Assembly: GCA_902767845.1 (NCBI GenBank)
Contig: CACXIV010000010.1
Location: 22,239-86,238, forward strand
DNA from: an uncultured Ruminococcus sp.
GTDB lineage: Bacteria > Bacillota > Clostridia > Oscillospirales > Acutalibacteraceae
Direction of reading: 5' to 3'
Length of the DNA stretch: 64,000 nt
Made by a program: the position numbers and the translations under genes. Each line of letters begins with the position of its first letter. Position 1 is the stretch's first letter. Under the pieces are notes generated by a model. It searched no databases. It was not told where the DNA came from and saw nothing but the letters and a program-made list of their open reading frames with translations. Below are positions 9,813-17,641 of the stretch, piece by piece.

Positions 9813-11252
9813 ATGAATCTGTACGTAAAAAACAACCGCTTTTGGTTCGAGCTCGAAAACCTCACGAGGCTCTTTTTCCCGAACGAGAAGATAATCGTTC
9901 ACAGGGATTTTTCCGAAGCGGAGCCGCCGTATGTTTTCTCTGAGCTCTCCGACAAAATCACCGTCAGCGTGAGGATCGGGGAGTATTTCAGGGAGGAAAC
10001 GGCTCGGCTCGGAACGGACGACGACCAAAACGAGCTGTCCGCCGTATCGCTTCTGTACAAAATACTCAGCGACTTCACCGGCATATCACAGCCGTGGGGT
10101 CTGCTAACCGGCGTAAGACCGGTAAAGCTGTTCAGAAAGCTGAGCGCGGAGGGCGGAACGGAAAGCGCCGAAAGGCGGTTTACCGACGACTTTTTCGTAA
10201 GCCCCGAAAAGACCTTGCTCGCCCGGACTACCGAGGAAAACGAGCGGAGGATACTGGAGCTGTCGGCGCCGGAATCGTTCAGCCTGTACGTCGGCATACC
10301 GTTTTGCCCGTCAAGGTGCAGCTACTGCTCCTTTGTAATGGCTTCGGTCGAGCGCGCCAAAAAGCTGATCGAGCCCTACGTCGACCTGCTCTGCGAGGAG
10401 CTAAGGGTCACGGCGAGGGCGGCAAGGGAGCTCGGGCTGCGGCTTGAAAGCGTGTATTTCGGCGGAGGAACGCCCACAACGCTCAGCGCGGGTCAGCTCG
10501 ACAGGGTGCTGTCGGTCGTCAATTCCGAGTTCGATATGAGCACCTGCCGCGAGTTCACCGTCGAGGCAGGGCGGCCGGACACGATAACAAGGGATAAACT
10601 TATTTCTTTAAAAGAAAATAACGTAGACAGGATCAGCATAAATCCCCAGACCGTCAGCGACGAAATACTCAGGGCGATAGGCAGAAAACACACCGCCGCG
10701 CAGTTCTTCGACGCGTTTGACCTCGCGCGCGGCTGCGGCTTCAAAAACATAAATACGGATCTGATCGCCGGTCTTCCGGGCGACACCCCGGAGGGCTTCA
10801 TGCGCTCGCTCGACTCAATGCTCGGGCTGGGCGCCGAGTGCGTCACCGTGCACACGCTCTGCATGAAGCGCGCCTCAACGCTCACTCTCGACGGCAAAAC
10901 GCTCGACAGGGAGGAGGCGCTCGCCGCGCGGAAAATGCTCGATTACGCCGGCGAGAGGCTTACCGCGGAGGATTACATCCCGTACTACCTCTACCGCCAG
11001 ACAAGGATGGTCGGCAACCTCGAGAACGTCGGCTGGTCAAAGCGCGGCTATGAGAGCCTCTACAATGTTTTTGTGATGGACGAGACCCACACCATCCTCG
11101 CGTGCGGCTCGGGAGGAGTCACAAAGCTGAAGGACAGCCGCACCGATCTGCTCAGGCGCGTGTTCAACTTCAAGTACCCCTACGAATATATAGGCAAATT
11201 CGACGATATACTCAAAAGAAAAGCCGAAATATACGCGTTTTATGCGCAATAA
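9813..11252 (+). CDS. hemZ: HemZ-type radical SAM protein (coproporphyrinogen III dehydrogenase-like)
   Basis: A 479-residue radical SAM enzyme. The cluster-binding motif CPSRCSYC (CxxxCxxC) is near residues 165-172, preceded by YVGIPF as in HemN/HemZ enzymes, and FGGGTPTTL follows. About 160 residues precede the radical SAM core, which distinguishes HemZ from HemN and HemW. HemZ is named as an oxygen-independent coproporphyrinogen oxidase, but many anaerobes that carry it lack a full haem pathway, so the physiological substrate here is uncertain. The start lies two bases after the preceding stop. Confidence 0.87.
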   Translation: MNLYVKNNRFWFELENLTRLFFPNEKIIVHRDFSEAEPPYVFSELSDKITVSVRIGEYFREETARLGTDDDQNELSAVSLLYKILSDFTGISQPWGLLTGVRPVKLFRKLSAEGGTESAERRFTDDFFVSPEKTLLARTTEENERRILELSAPESFSLYVGIPFCPSRCSYCSFVMASVERAKKLIEPYVDLLCEELRVTARAARELGLRLESVYFGGGTPTTLSAGQLDRVLSVVNSEFDMSTCREFTVEAGRPDTITRDKLISLKENNVDRISINPQTVSDEILRAIGRKHTAAQFFDAFDLARGCGFKNINTDLIAGLPGDTPEGFMRSLDSMLGLGAECVTVHTLCMKRASTLTLDGKTLDREEALAARKMLDYAGERLTAEDYIPYYLYRQTRMVGNLENVGWSKRGYESLYNVFVMDETHTILACGSGGVTKLKDSRTDLLRRVFNFKYPYEYIGKFDDILKRKAEIYAFYAQ

Positions 11253-11257
11253 TTCGG

Positions 11258-11286
11258 TTGATTAACGGCTTAAATAGTGCTATACT
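11258..11286 (+). promoter_or_regulatory. Predicted sigma-A promoter of the zinc-ribbon gene
   Basis: TTGATT at 11258-11263 and TATACT at 11281-11286 are separated by 17 bases. They sit in the 120-base gap after hemZ and about 90 bases before the next start, so this probably begins a new transcript. Confidence 0.55.
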
Positions 11287-11373
11287 ATTCAATATCAAAT
11301 CCGTACGCGCCCGATATCACGGCGCGTCCCAAAATCAGGAACGCTGTTCCGCAAAAAAGAAAGGTTGGTAATT

Positions 11374-11853
11374 ATGGGAAAATTTGACGAAATTCTTGAC
11401 GACGTTGTTGTTAACGCCAAAACCGCCGCTTCGGCAGTTTCAAAGAAGGCCGTGAACGTCTACGACGCCTCAAGGCACAAGATCACCGCCGCTGAGATCA
11501 GGGGCGAGATCAACAAAAAGCTCAGGGATCTGGGTAAATTCACCTACAAGGCAAGGGTATACAACATTGATATGGACGCTCAGATCGACGCCACGGTAGC
11601 CGAGATCACCGAGCTCAAGGATAACCTCGAGATCATCAACGCGCATATCGACGAGATCAGAAATCAGAAGAAGTGTCCGCAGTGCGAGGCAAAGATCCCC
11701 AGAAATTCCGTATACTGCAATATCTGCGGAGCAAAGATCGACGAGGCAGACGAGATCATCGGCGCCGTCGATACTCCCGAGGAGACCGTTGAGGCGGATG
11801 CCGAAAAAGCTGTTGAGGCCGAGCCCGAAAACGCCGGTGAAGCCGCCGAATAA
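11374..11853 (+). CDS. Zinc-ribbon protein with coiled-coil, function unknown
   Basis: A 159-residue soluble protein. The start is ATG 11374, preceded by AAGAAAGG at normal spacing; an in-frame TTG nine bases upstream lacks a ribosome-binding site. Residues 1-100 are rich in Lys, Glu and Asp and look alpha-helical. Then comes a zinc ribbon, CPQCEAKIP followed by CNICGAKI, and a very acidic tail rich in Glu and Ala. Small proteins of this build are common in Clostridia but have no established role. It has its own promoter and sits just ahead of the sporulation-linked flippase gene. Confidence 0.75.
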   Translation: MGKFDEILDDVVVNAKTAASAVSKKAVNVYDASRHKITAAEIRGEINKKLRDLGKFTYKARVYNIDMDAQIDATVAEITELKDNLEIINAHIDEIRNQKKCPQCEAKIPRNSVYCNICGAKIDEADEIIGAVDTPEETVEADAEKAVEAEPENAGEAAE

Positions 11854-11894
11854 CTGCTTTACCCGCGAACAATTCTGTGATAAGGTGATATAAT

Positions 11895-13703
11895 TTGTCT
11901 AAAAAATATAACGCGGTGGCAAACTCCGAGCAAAGCGTATCGCAAACCTTTGTAAAGGGCGCCGCCATACTTACCGTCAGCATGGTCATAGTCAAGGTGT
12001 TCGGACTTCTTGACAAGGTCATTTTAGCGGATATCTACTCAATGTTCGGCAGCAGCCTCGCCTCAATGGGCGTGGGACTGTACAACAACGCCTACGAGGT
12101 GTTCGTGGTTATTTTCACGGTCGCCACGGGCGGCCTGCCGATCGTCATCTCAAGGCTCATATCCCAGAATATGACCCAAAAGCGCTACAAGGACGTAAAG
12201 CTGGTGCACAGCATATCGGTTCCGCTGTTCACCATCGTCGGACTTGTATGCATGCTCGCCATGCTCGCGGTAAGCTTTCCTTACGCGTTTTATTTCATCA
12301 AATCCCCGTATTCGATCTACGCTATGATAGCCCTCGCGCCGGTCATCCTCTTCGGATGCCTGACCTCGATCTACCGCGGCTATTTCGAGGGACAGAGAAA
12401 CATGTTCCCGACCGCCGTTTCCGAGGTTATCGAGGCTGTCGTAAAGCTCGTTTTGGGCGCGCTGTTCGCATTTCTCATCATGAAATTCGGCATGGAGCAC
12501 TATCGCGATACGGGCAGCTTTCTGTTCTTCACCTTCAAGGATCATATCGAGGCGGAGAACACCATCCTAGCGTTCTCGGTTGCAGGCAATATCTGCGGTA
12601 TCTCGATCGCGAGCTTCTGCTCCTTTTTGTTCCTTGTGCTCAAGTACAAGATCGGCGGCGACGGAATCCCGAGGGAATACCTCGAAAGCTCCGTCGACGC
12701 GCTCCAAAAGCGCGAGACCTTCGGCATAATCGTAAGGACAGCCCTGCCGATCGTGGGCGGAGCGCTCGTAATGAGCATCGGCTCGCTGATCGACGCGGTA
12801 ATAATCCAGAACGTGCTGTTCAACCTCGCCGGAAGCAACGCTCAGGCGCTGTTTGACCAGTATCACGACTATTATCCCAAAGAGGTTTTCTTCGGCGGAA
12901 AGGACGTTCCGTTCACGATCCACACAAGGCTCTGGGGCTGCTACGGCTCGTCGCTGACGCTGATGCAGCTCGTTACCGCGGTGACTCAGGTGTTCGGCTC
13001 AAGCGCCATGCCTAACGTCACCAGCGCCTATACAAAGGGCAACAAGGCGGAGCTGAAGACCTCGATCGAGACCGTGCTGAAGATGACCATGATGTTCACT
13101 CTGCCAATGGCGCTCGGACTGAGCGTGCTCGCTCACCCGATAATGAACTTCATCTACTCAAGCCCCGATATCATAAATATCGGCGGCAACGTGCTTACCC
13201 TAATGGGTATCACCACCATCTTTACCGGTATAATCACGCCCATATGCAGCATGCTAAACGGCATCGGCAGGGTAAAGCTCCCCATGCTCCTGTACTCTCT
13301 CTGCATGGTGGTCAAGATCGGAACCTCGTGGATATTCGTCAGCATGCCCGATATCAATATCCAGGGCGCCACGGCAGGTTCGCTGATCTCCTACGCGCTT
13401 ATCTGCGTGCTGGGAACCTACCTGCTCGTCAGGTATTCAAAGATCGTCCCGAACTTCTTTTCGACCACGATCAAGCCGCTTGTCGGCGCGCTCGGAAGCT
13501 CTTTGGTTGCCTTTTTTGTCAACAGGCTTTGCGAGGGACACATGAATCACAGGCTGTCTACCGTCATCGCGATAATCGCCGCGGCAGTGATTTATATTGC
13601 AATTTTACTAATATTACGCACTTTTTCAGCCCAAGAGGTGAGAATTTTACCAAAAGGTGAAAAAATCGCAAAAATACTTGAAAAAATGCGGCTGATTGGT
13701 TAA
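11895..13703 (+). CDS. MurJ/SpoVB-family polysaccharide or lipid flippase (YabM-like)
   Basis: A 602-residue integral membrane protein with about 14 predicted membrane segments, of the MATE-like MVF family that includes MurJ, SpoVB and Bacillus YabM. It starts with TTG at 11895, supported by AAGGTGA eleven bases upstream. The following mazG, S4 protein, yabP, yabQ, divIC and S1 genes match the Bacillus yabM-yabR block, so this is most likely the YabM/SpoVB counterpart, which would move lipid-linked glycan precursors across the membrane, perhaps during spore cortex or envelope assembly. The exact substrate cannot be read from the sequence. Confidence 0.85.
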   Translation: MSKKYNAVANSEQSVSQTFVKGAAILTVSMVIVKVFGLLDKVILADIYSMFGSSLASMGVGLYNNAYEVFVVIFTVATGGLPIVISRLISQNMTQKRYKDVKLVHSISVPLFTIVGLVCMLAMLAVSFPYAFYFIKSPYSIYAMIALAPVILFGCLTSIYRGYFEGQRNMFPTAVSEVIEAVVKLVLGALFAFLIMKFGMEHYRDTGSFLFFTFKDHIEAENTILAFSVAGNICGISIASFCSFLFLVLKYKIGGDGIPREYLESSVDALQKRETFGIIVRTALPIVGGALVMSIGSLIDAVIIQNVLFNLAGSNAQALFDQYHDYYPKEVFFGGKDVPFTIHTRLWGCYGSSLTLMQLVTAVTQVFGSSAMPNVTSAYTKGNKAELKTSIETVLKMTMMFTLPMALGLSVLAHPIMNFIYSSPDIINIGGNVLTLMGITTIFTGIITPICSMLNGIGRVKLPMLLYSLCMVVKIGTSWIFVSMPDINIQGATAGSLISYALICVLGTYLLVRYSKIVPNFFSTTIKPLVGALGSSLVAFFVNRLCEGHMNHRLSTVIAIIAAAVIYIAILLILRTFSAQEVRILPKGEKIAKILEKMRLIG

Positions 13704-13753
13704 AATAGTATATCGTGGGCTGCATAAAGAGCCCCGTAACCGGAGATGTGATT

Positions 13754-14560
13754 ATGGATCTGCTGAACAAGGAAAAATATGATTTTGACGACCTTATCGA
13801 GATCGTCAGGATACTGCGCGCCCCCGGCGGATGTCCGTGGGACAGGGCGCAGACGCACAGCTCCATCCGCTCCAATTTTATCGAGGAGACCTACGAGGCT
13901 GTCGAGGCGATCGACACCGGCGACAAAGAGCTGCTCAAGGAGGAACTCGGAGACGTGCTTCTCCAGGTGGCGCTTCACGCTGAGATGGAGCGCGAGGCGA
14001 ACAGCTTTGATATCGGCGATATCTGCGACGGTATCTGCAAAAAGCTGATCGTTCGCCATCCGCATGTGTTCGGTGACAAAAGCGCCGACAACGCCGACCA
14101 GGCTCTCACCAACTGGGACGCAGTCAAAATGCAGACAAAATCCCAGACAACGCAGACGCAGGCAATGCAAAGCGTATCAAAAGCCCTTCCGTCGCTCATG
14201 AGGGCGGAGAAGATCCAGAAAAAGGCGGCAAAGGTCGGCTTTGACTGGGACAAAGCGGAAGGCGCGCTTGAAAGCCTGACTCAGGAGTGTCTGGAGCTCG
14301 AAGCCGCGGTAAAGAGCGGCGACTCCGGCAATCAGTACGAGGAGCTCGGCGACGTGCTGTTTTCAGCGGTCAACGTCTCGCGGTTTCTCGGGATCGACAG
14401 CGAAAAAGCTCTCTACGACGCCTGCGACAAATTCATAAACCGCTTTTCAGGGGTCGAAGCCCTCGCCTCAGAGCGCGGTATCGACATGAAAACGGCTTCA
14501 ATCGAGCAACTTAATTCCCTTTGGGATGAAGTTAAAAAATATAATTACGGAGGAAAATAA
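13754..14560 (+). CDS. mazG: Nucleoside triphosphate pyrophosphohydrolase MazG
   Basis: A 268-residue house-cleaning NTPase with two tandem MazG domains. The first contains GGCPWDRAQTH and EETYEA...EELGDVLLQ, the second QECLELEAAV and YEELGDVLF, giving two sets of acidic metal ligands. The start is ATG 13754 with GGAG eight bases upstream; a GTG at 13715 is less likely. The fused N-terminal methylase domain of Bacillus YabN is absent. The last codons contain the GGAGG ribosome-binding site of the following hup gene, so the two are coupled. Confidence 0.93.
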   Translation: MDLLNKEKYDFDDLIEIVRILRAPGGCPWDRAQTHSSIRSNFIEETYEAVEAIDTGDKELLKEELGDVLLQVALHAEMEREANSFDIGDICDGICKKLIVRHPHVFGDKSADNADQALTNWDAVKMQTKSQTTQTQAMQSVSKALPSLMRAEKIQKKAAKVGFDWDKAEGALESLTQECLELEAAVKSGDSGNQYEELGDVLFSAVNVSRFLGIDSEKALYDACDKFINRFSGVEALASERGIDMKTASIEQLNSLWDEVKKYNYGGK

Positions 14561-14561
14561 G

Positions 14562-14837
14562 ATGAAAAAAACAGAACTCATCGCCGCTGTTGCTGAGCAG
14601 AGCGGTCTTTCAAAGAAAGACGCCGAGAAGGCTCTTTCCGCTACACTTGATACTATCATTAAGGCAGTTGCCGAGGGCGACAAGATCCAGCTTACAGGCT
14701 TCGGCACCTTTGAGCAGCGTCAGAGAAACGCGAGAACAGGCGTAGATCCCAGAACAGGCAACTCCATCGAGATCCCCGCTTCAAAGGTTCCCGCTTTCAA
14801 GGCAGGCAAGGCTTTCAAGGATATCGTAAACAAGTAA
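14562..14837 (+). CDS. hup: HU-type DNA-binding protein
   Basis: A 91-residue histone-like nucleoid protein that bends and compacts DNA. The start MKKTELIAAVAEQSGLSKKD, the GFGTFE turn and the DNA-wrapping arm around RTGVDPRTGNSIEIPAS are all typical. Codon use is that of a highly expressed gene (many AAG, CTT and GCT codons). It is one base after the mazG stop, with its ribosome-binding site inside mazG. HU between MazG and the S4 protein is a known arrangement in Clostridia. Confidence 0.96.
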   Translation: MKKTELIAAVAEQSGLSKKDAEKALSATLDTIIKAVAEGDKIQLTGFGTFEQRQRNARTGVDPRTGNSIEIPASKVPAFKAGKAFKDIVNK

Positions 14838-14851
14838 TTTTATTTACATTA

Positions 14852-14887
14852 CGGACTGTCTCTTTCGGGGCAGTCCGCTGTATTTTA
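14852..14887 (+). terminator. Hairpin after hup (weak terminator or attenuator)
   Basis: CGGACTG at 14852-14858 pairs with CAGTCCG at 14871-14877, followed by a short T-rich stretch. It could trim the abundant hup transcript and allow partial readthrough into the S4 gene. Confidence 0.5.
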
Positions 14888-14897
14888 AGGATTTATC

Positions 14898-15140
14898 ATG
14901 AGACTCGACAAGTATTTAAAAGTTTCGCGCCTTATTAAGCGCAGAACGGTCGCGAACGAGGCTTGCGACGCCGGAAGGGTCGTTGTCAACGGCAAGCAGG
15001 CGCGCGCCTCTTACGACGTAAAACAGGGCGATATAATCGAGATCACCCTCGGCGCCCGAGCGGTAAAGGTGAGGGTGACAGAGGTAAAAGAGGTCGTCCG
15101 CAAGGAGGACGCCGCGGCTATGTACGAGGCGGTCGTCTGA
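14898..15140 (+). CDS. rqcP: S4-domain RNA-binding protein RqcP (YabO)
   Basis: An 80-residue protein that is almost wholly one S4 domain, beginning MRLDKYLKVSRLIKRRTVANE with the GRVVVNGK loop. In Bacillus subtilis the homologue YabO, renamed RqcP, works in ribosome-associated quality control, helping RqcH add alanine tails to nascent chains stalled on 50S subunits; it is related to Hsp15. Position between hup/mazG and yabP matches the Bacillus order. Confidence 0.9.
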   Translation: MRLDKYLKVSRLIKRRTVANEACDAGRVVVNGKQARASYDVKQGDIIEITLGARAVKVRVTEVKEVVRKEDAAAMYEAVV

Positions 15141-15162
15141 CAATAGAATATTTTTTATCATG

Positions 15163-15202
15163 CCTCCGTATATTTTAAGGAAAGAATATACGGAGGTTTT
15201 TT
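15163..15202 (+). promoter_or_regulatory. 12-bp perfect inverted repeat overlapping the yabP ribosome-binding site
   Basis: CCTCCGTATATT (15163-15174) and AATATACGGAGG (15185-15196) are perfect reverse complements around a 10-base loop, followed directly by TTTTTT. The right arm is itself the strong CGGAGG ribosome-binding site of yabP. The element could act as an intrinsic terminator for rqcP and could also hide the yabP ribosome-binding site in longer transcripts. Confidence 0.7.
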
Positions 15203-15204
15203 AT

Positions 15205-15474
15205 ATGGCGGAATTTACAGGATCAAAAAAGCACACCCTTATGCTCGACGACCGCTCGAGGCTGGTGATAACGGGAGCCGAGGACGTAAACGGCTTCAAC
15301 GAGGAGACCGTGTCGGTCAAAACGGCGGACGGCGCCCTTGTAGTCAGGGGCAGCGGCCTGCATATCGGCAAGCTCAACCTCGAGACCGGCGACGTTGTGA
15401 TCGACGGCAGGATCAACGCCCTGCAGTACGTCGGCGGCGCGTCAAAATCAAAGCTTTCAAGGCTGTTCAGGTAA
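15205..15474 (+). CDS. yabP: Sporulation protein YabP
   Basis: An 89-residue protein of the YabP/YqfC family, conserved in endospore formers. The start is ATG 15205 with CGGAGG eight bases upstream. The middle carries the typical RSRLVITGAEDVNGFNE-like segment and short beta-rich repeats. In Bacillus, yabP and yabQ are expressed under the mother-cell factor sigma-E, and YabQ is needed for cortex formation. The gene is four bases ahead of yabQ. Confidence 0.9.
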   Translation: MAEFTGSKKHTLMLDDRSRLVITGAEDVNGFNEETVSVKTADGALVVRGSGLHIGKLNLETGDVVIDGRINALQYVGGASKSKLSRLFR

Positions 15475-15478
15475 GCGT

Positions 15479-16003
15479 ATGGAGCTCGATTTCGCAAGGC
15501 AGTCCGCCGCTTTTTTGTACTCGATACCGCTCGGAGCCGCTCTGGGGATCGTCTACGGCGCGCTAAAGCTGATTCGCTCGGCGTTCACGCCGAAAAAGGG
15601 CGCGGTGATCGCCCTCGATATCGCCTACATGCTGTTTTGCTCGCTGTGCGTGTTTTATTTTTCGCTCGGATATCTCGACGGATACGTCAGGGTTTACGTG
15701 ATACTCGGCGCGCTGATCGGCTTTTTTATATACAGACTGACCCTCGGAGGCGTTCTGCAGCGAATACTTGATCCCATAATTTCTTTTTTGAAGCGGATAA
15801 TTGGGGCAATTTTGACAAAAATAAAAATAATTGCAAAAAAGCTATTGAAAAACGGTTGTGATATATTGTATAATGTAGGTGGTAGAATAGTATTGTTAAT
15901 GAGTGCGAATCTATATATTGGGAAAAAAAGTGATAAATATGGCAAAAAAAGTAAAGGAAAAGGATCCGCGGGAGCTGACGGACGAGCCGAAGATCGTTCT
16001 TGA
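15479..16003 (+). CDS. yabQ: Spore cortex protein YabQ
   Basis: A 174-residue membrane protein with about five hydrophobic segments in the first 120 residues, followed by a basic, Lys/Gly-rich tail. It lies directly after yabP, and YabQ is a polytopic protein needed for spore cortex synthesis in Bacillus. The tail overlaps the divIC start by 65 bases in another frame, and the A/T-rich stretch there has many adenine runs, so the true stop could differ slightly if a sequencing error were present. Confidence 0.85.
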   Translation: MELDFARQSAAFLYSIPLGAALGIVYGALKLIRSAFTPKKGAVIALDIAYMLFCSLCVFYFSLGYLDGYVRVYVILGALIGFFIYRLTLGGVLQRILDPIISFLKRIIGAILTKIKIIAKKLLKNGCDILYNVGGRIVLLMSANLYIGKKSDKYGKKSKGKGSAGADGRAEDRS

Positions 16004-16328
16004 CTCGGACGGACCCAAGGAAGTCAAGCCTGTCAAAAAGAGGCGCAAAAAAAGGTATCTTTTGCTTTACCTCGCGGCGATCGGCTTCGCGTTCTACGCG
16101 GTGATAACCATTATCAACCAAAACGTGCAGATCGCTCAGAAAAAGGCTGAGCTTAGCGAGCTCCAGCAGGAGATAAACGTTGTTGAGATCCAGTCTCAGT
16201 ATCTCGAAAAGGTGCGCGGCTATACGGGCGAGCAGCTTTCGGATTACATAGAAAAAATCGCCAAGGAGGATCTTGGCTATGTCGGCGAGGGAGAGAGAAT
16301 ATTCATCAACGTCGCCGGCGAACAATAG
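15939..16328 (+). CDS. divIC: Septum formation initiator DivIC/FtsB family
   Basis: A 129-residue bitopic division protein. A basic, Lys/Arg-rich cytoplasmic N-terminus of about 45 residues is followed by one membrane segment (YLLLYLAAIGFAFYAVITII), a short coiled coil (residues about 68-95) and the conserved KIAKEDLGYVGEGE-like end. DivIC acts with FtsL and DivIB in the divisome. The chosen ATG 15939 gives a normal N-terminus; a GTG at 15903 would add 12 residues. Its place after yabQ is conserved. Confidence 0.88.
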   Translation: MAKKVKEKDPRELTDEPKIVLDSDGPKEVKPVKKRRKKRYLLLYLAAIGFAFYAVITIINQNVQIAQKKAELSELQQEINVVEIQSQYLEKVRGYTGEQLSDYIEKIAKEDLGYVGEGERIFINVAGEQ

Positions 16329-16380
16329 GGCAGAAAGGTTAAAGGCTAACCTCGGTTAGCGCAAGGGGTACAATTTATTT

Positions 16381-16863
16381 ATGGCACTTGAAGTCGGAAT
16401 GATTTTGGAAGGCAAGGTTTCGGGAGTAACAAAATTCGGCGCGTTCGTCGACCTTCCCGATTCAAAAACAGGCATGGTACATATTTCGGAGGTAGCGCCG
16501 ACGTTTATCAGCGAAATATCCGATTACGTCAAGGTCGGGCAGACCGTCAGCGTAAAGATACTCGCCGTGGATAACGGCAAGATAAAGCTGTCTATGAAGC
16601 AGGCGCTCCCAAAGGAGCAGCAAAAGCGAGCCAAGCCTTCTAACAAAAAGAGCGAACGCCCTAAAAGAGAGCCTTACAAGCCCGCTCCGCCGGTTACTTC
16701 ACCGGGGAATTTTGAGTGGCAGAGCAGCCGCAAAAGCGCTCCGTCTACCTTTGAGGACATGATGTCGAGGTTCAAGCAGACAAGCGAGGACAAGATGTCC
16801 GACCTTAAACGCGGAGAAAGCAGGGGCTACAGCCGCCGCGGAAACGGAAACGGCAGAAGATGA
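16381..16863 (+). CDS. yabR: S1-domain RNA-binding protein (YabR/GSP13-like)
   Basis: A 160-residue protein with one N-terminal S1 domain (residues 1-78: VGMILEGKVSGVTKFGAFVDL ... VHISEV ... VKVGQTVSVKIL). The rest is basic, Lys/Arg/Pro-rich and probably disordered, ending in an arginine- and glycine-rich tail. It is the equivalent of Bacillus YabR and the stress protein GSP13, thought to bind ribosomes or RNA. AAGGGG precedes the start; a small perfect hairpin (GCTAACC/GGTTAGC, 16345-16360) lies upstream. Confidence 0.87.
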   Translation: MALEVGMILEGKVSGVTKFGAFVDLPDSKTGMVHISEVAPTFISEISDYVKVGQTVSVKILAVDNGKIKLSMKQALPKEQQKRAKPSNKKSERPKREPYKPAPPVTSPGNFEWQSSRKSAPSTFEDMMSRFKQTSEDKMSDLKRGESRGYSRRGNGNGRR

Positions 16864-16985
16864 TCCGAGCCGTTTAATCAGCCGCGTTATATCGCGGCGC
16901 ACAATACATTTCCCCGTTCGGGAACGCTTGTTTTTCGGCGCAAAACCGAGCCGGGGAGCGATCAAAAAGCAGGGAGGCAATTTTT

Positions 16986-17522
16986 ATGAAGATCACCTAC
17001 ACAGCAAGAAAAGTTAACCTCAGGGATAATTTCAAGGAAAGAGTGGAGAAAAAGCTCGCGAAATTCAAAAAGCTCTTTTCGGAGGACGCTGCCGCGAATG
17101 TCGTTGTCACCCTTGAAAAGAACCGCCAGACAGTAGAGATCACGATCCGCGATCACTCGATGGTATACCGCGCCGAGAGCACTATGCCCGAGATGAACGA
17201 CGCGCTCGACCGCGATATCGAGATACTCAAGCGCCAGATCCGCAAGAACAAAACAAAGCTTGAAAAGCGCATCAAGTCCGGCAATATCGAGACTATCATA
17301 GCCGATCTTCCCGCCGGGGACGAGCCCGAGGAAGAGGTTTACAATGTCGTCCGCAAAAAGCAGGTGCTCGTCAAGCCCGTTACGGTCGACGAGGCTATCC
17401 TCGAGATGAATATGGTCAACCACGATTTTTACATGTTTGTCAACGCCGAGACCTCGGAGGTCAACGTTGTCTACAAGCGCGCCGACGGAAACTACGGCCT
17501 GCTTGAGCCCACAAACGACTGA
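16986..17522 (+). CDS. hpf: Long-form ribosome hibernation promoting factor
   Basis: A 178-residue protein with the HPF/YfiA N-terminal domain (residues 1-100, MKITYTARKVNLRDNFKERV) and the C-terminal dimerization domain (residues about 122-178, VVRKKQVLVKPVTVDEAILEM). The long form joins two 70S ribosomes into inactive 100S dimers in stationary phase. AGGGAGG lies ten bases upstream. It is probably in its own unit after a 120-base gap that contains a GCCGCG/CGCGGC hairpin (about 16881-16898). Confidence 0.95.
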   Translation: MKITYTARKVNLRDNFKERVEKKLAKFKKLFSEDAAANVVVTLEKNRQTVEITIRDHSMVYRAESTMPEMNDALDRDIEILKRQIRKNKTKLEKRIKSGNIETIIADLPAGDEPEEEVYNVVRKKQVLVKPVTVDEAILEMNMVNHDFYMFVNAETSEVNVVYKRADGNYGLLEPTND

Positions 17523-17554
17523 TGATACAAACGGGGGCTGTCGCATTAAGCCAA

Positions 17555-17641
17555 AAACTACCACTGTCATTCCGAGCGTAGCCGAGGAATCTCCTCAATT
17601 CTGCTGACTTTTGGAGATTTCTCCACGCGCTTCTTAAATTT
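17555..17641 (+). repeat. Fragment of a dispersed intergenic repeat
   Basis: The segment beginning CTGTCATTCCGAGCGTAGCC, with GGAATCTCC and GGAGATTTCTCC inside, resembles the short REP/MITE-like repeats found in many copies between genes of Clostridia and other bacteria. Only one end is present; the expected mirror-image end (GAATGACA) is missing, and the element runs straight into coding sequence of the truncated methyltransferase. Confidence 0.6.
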
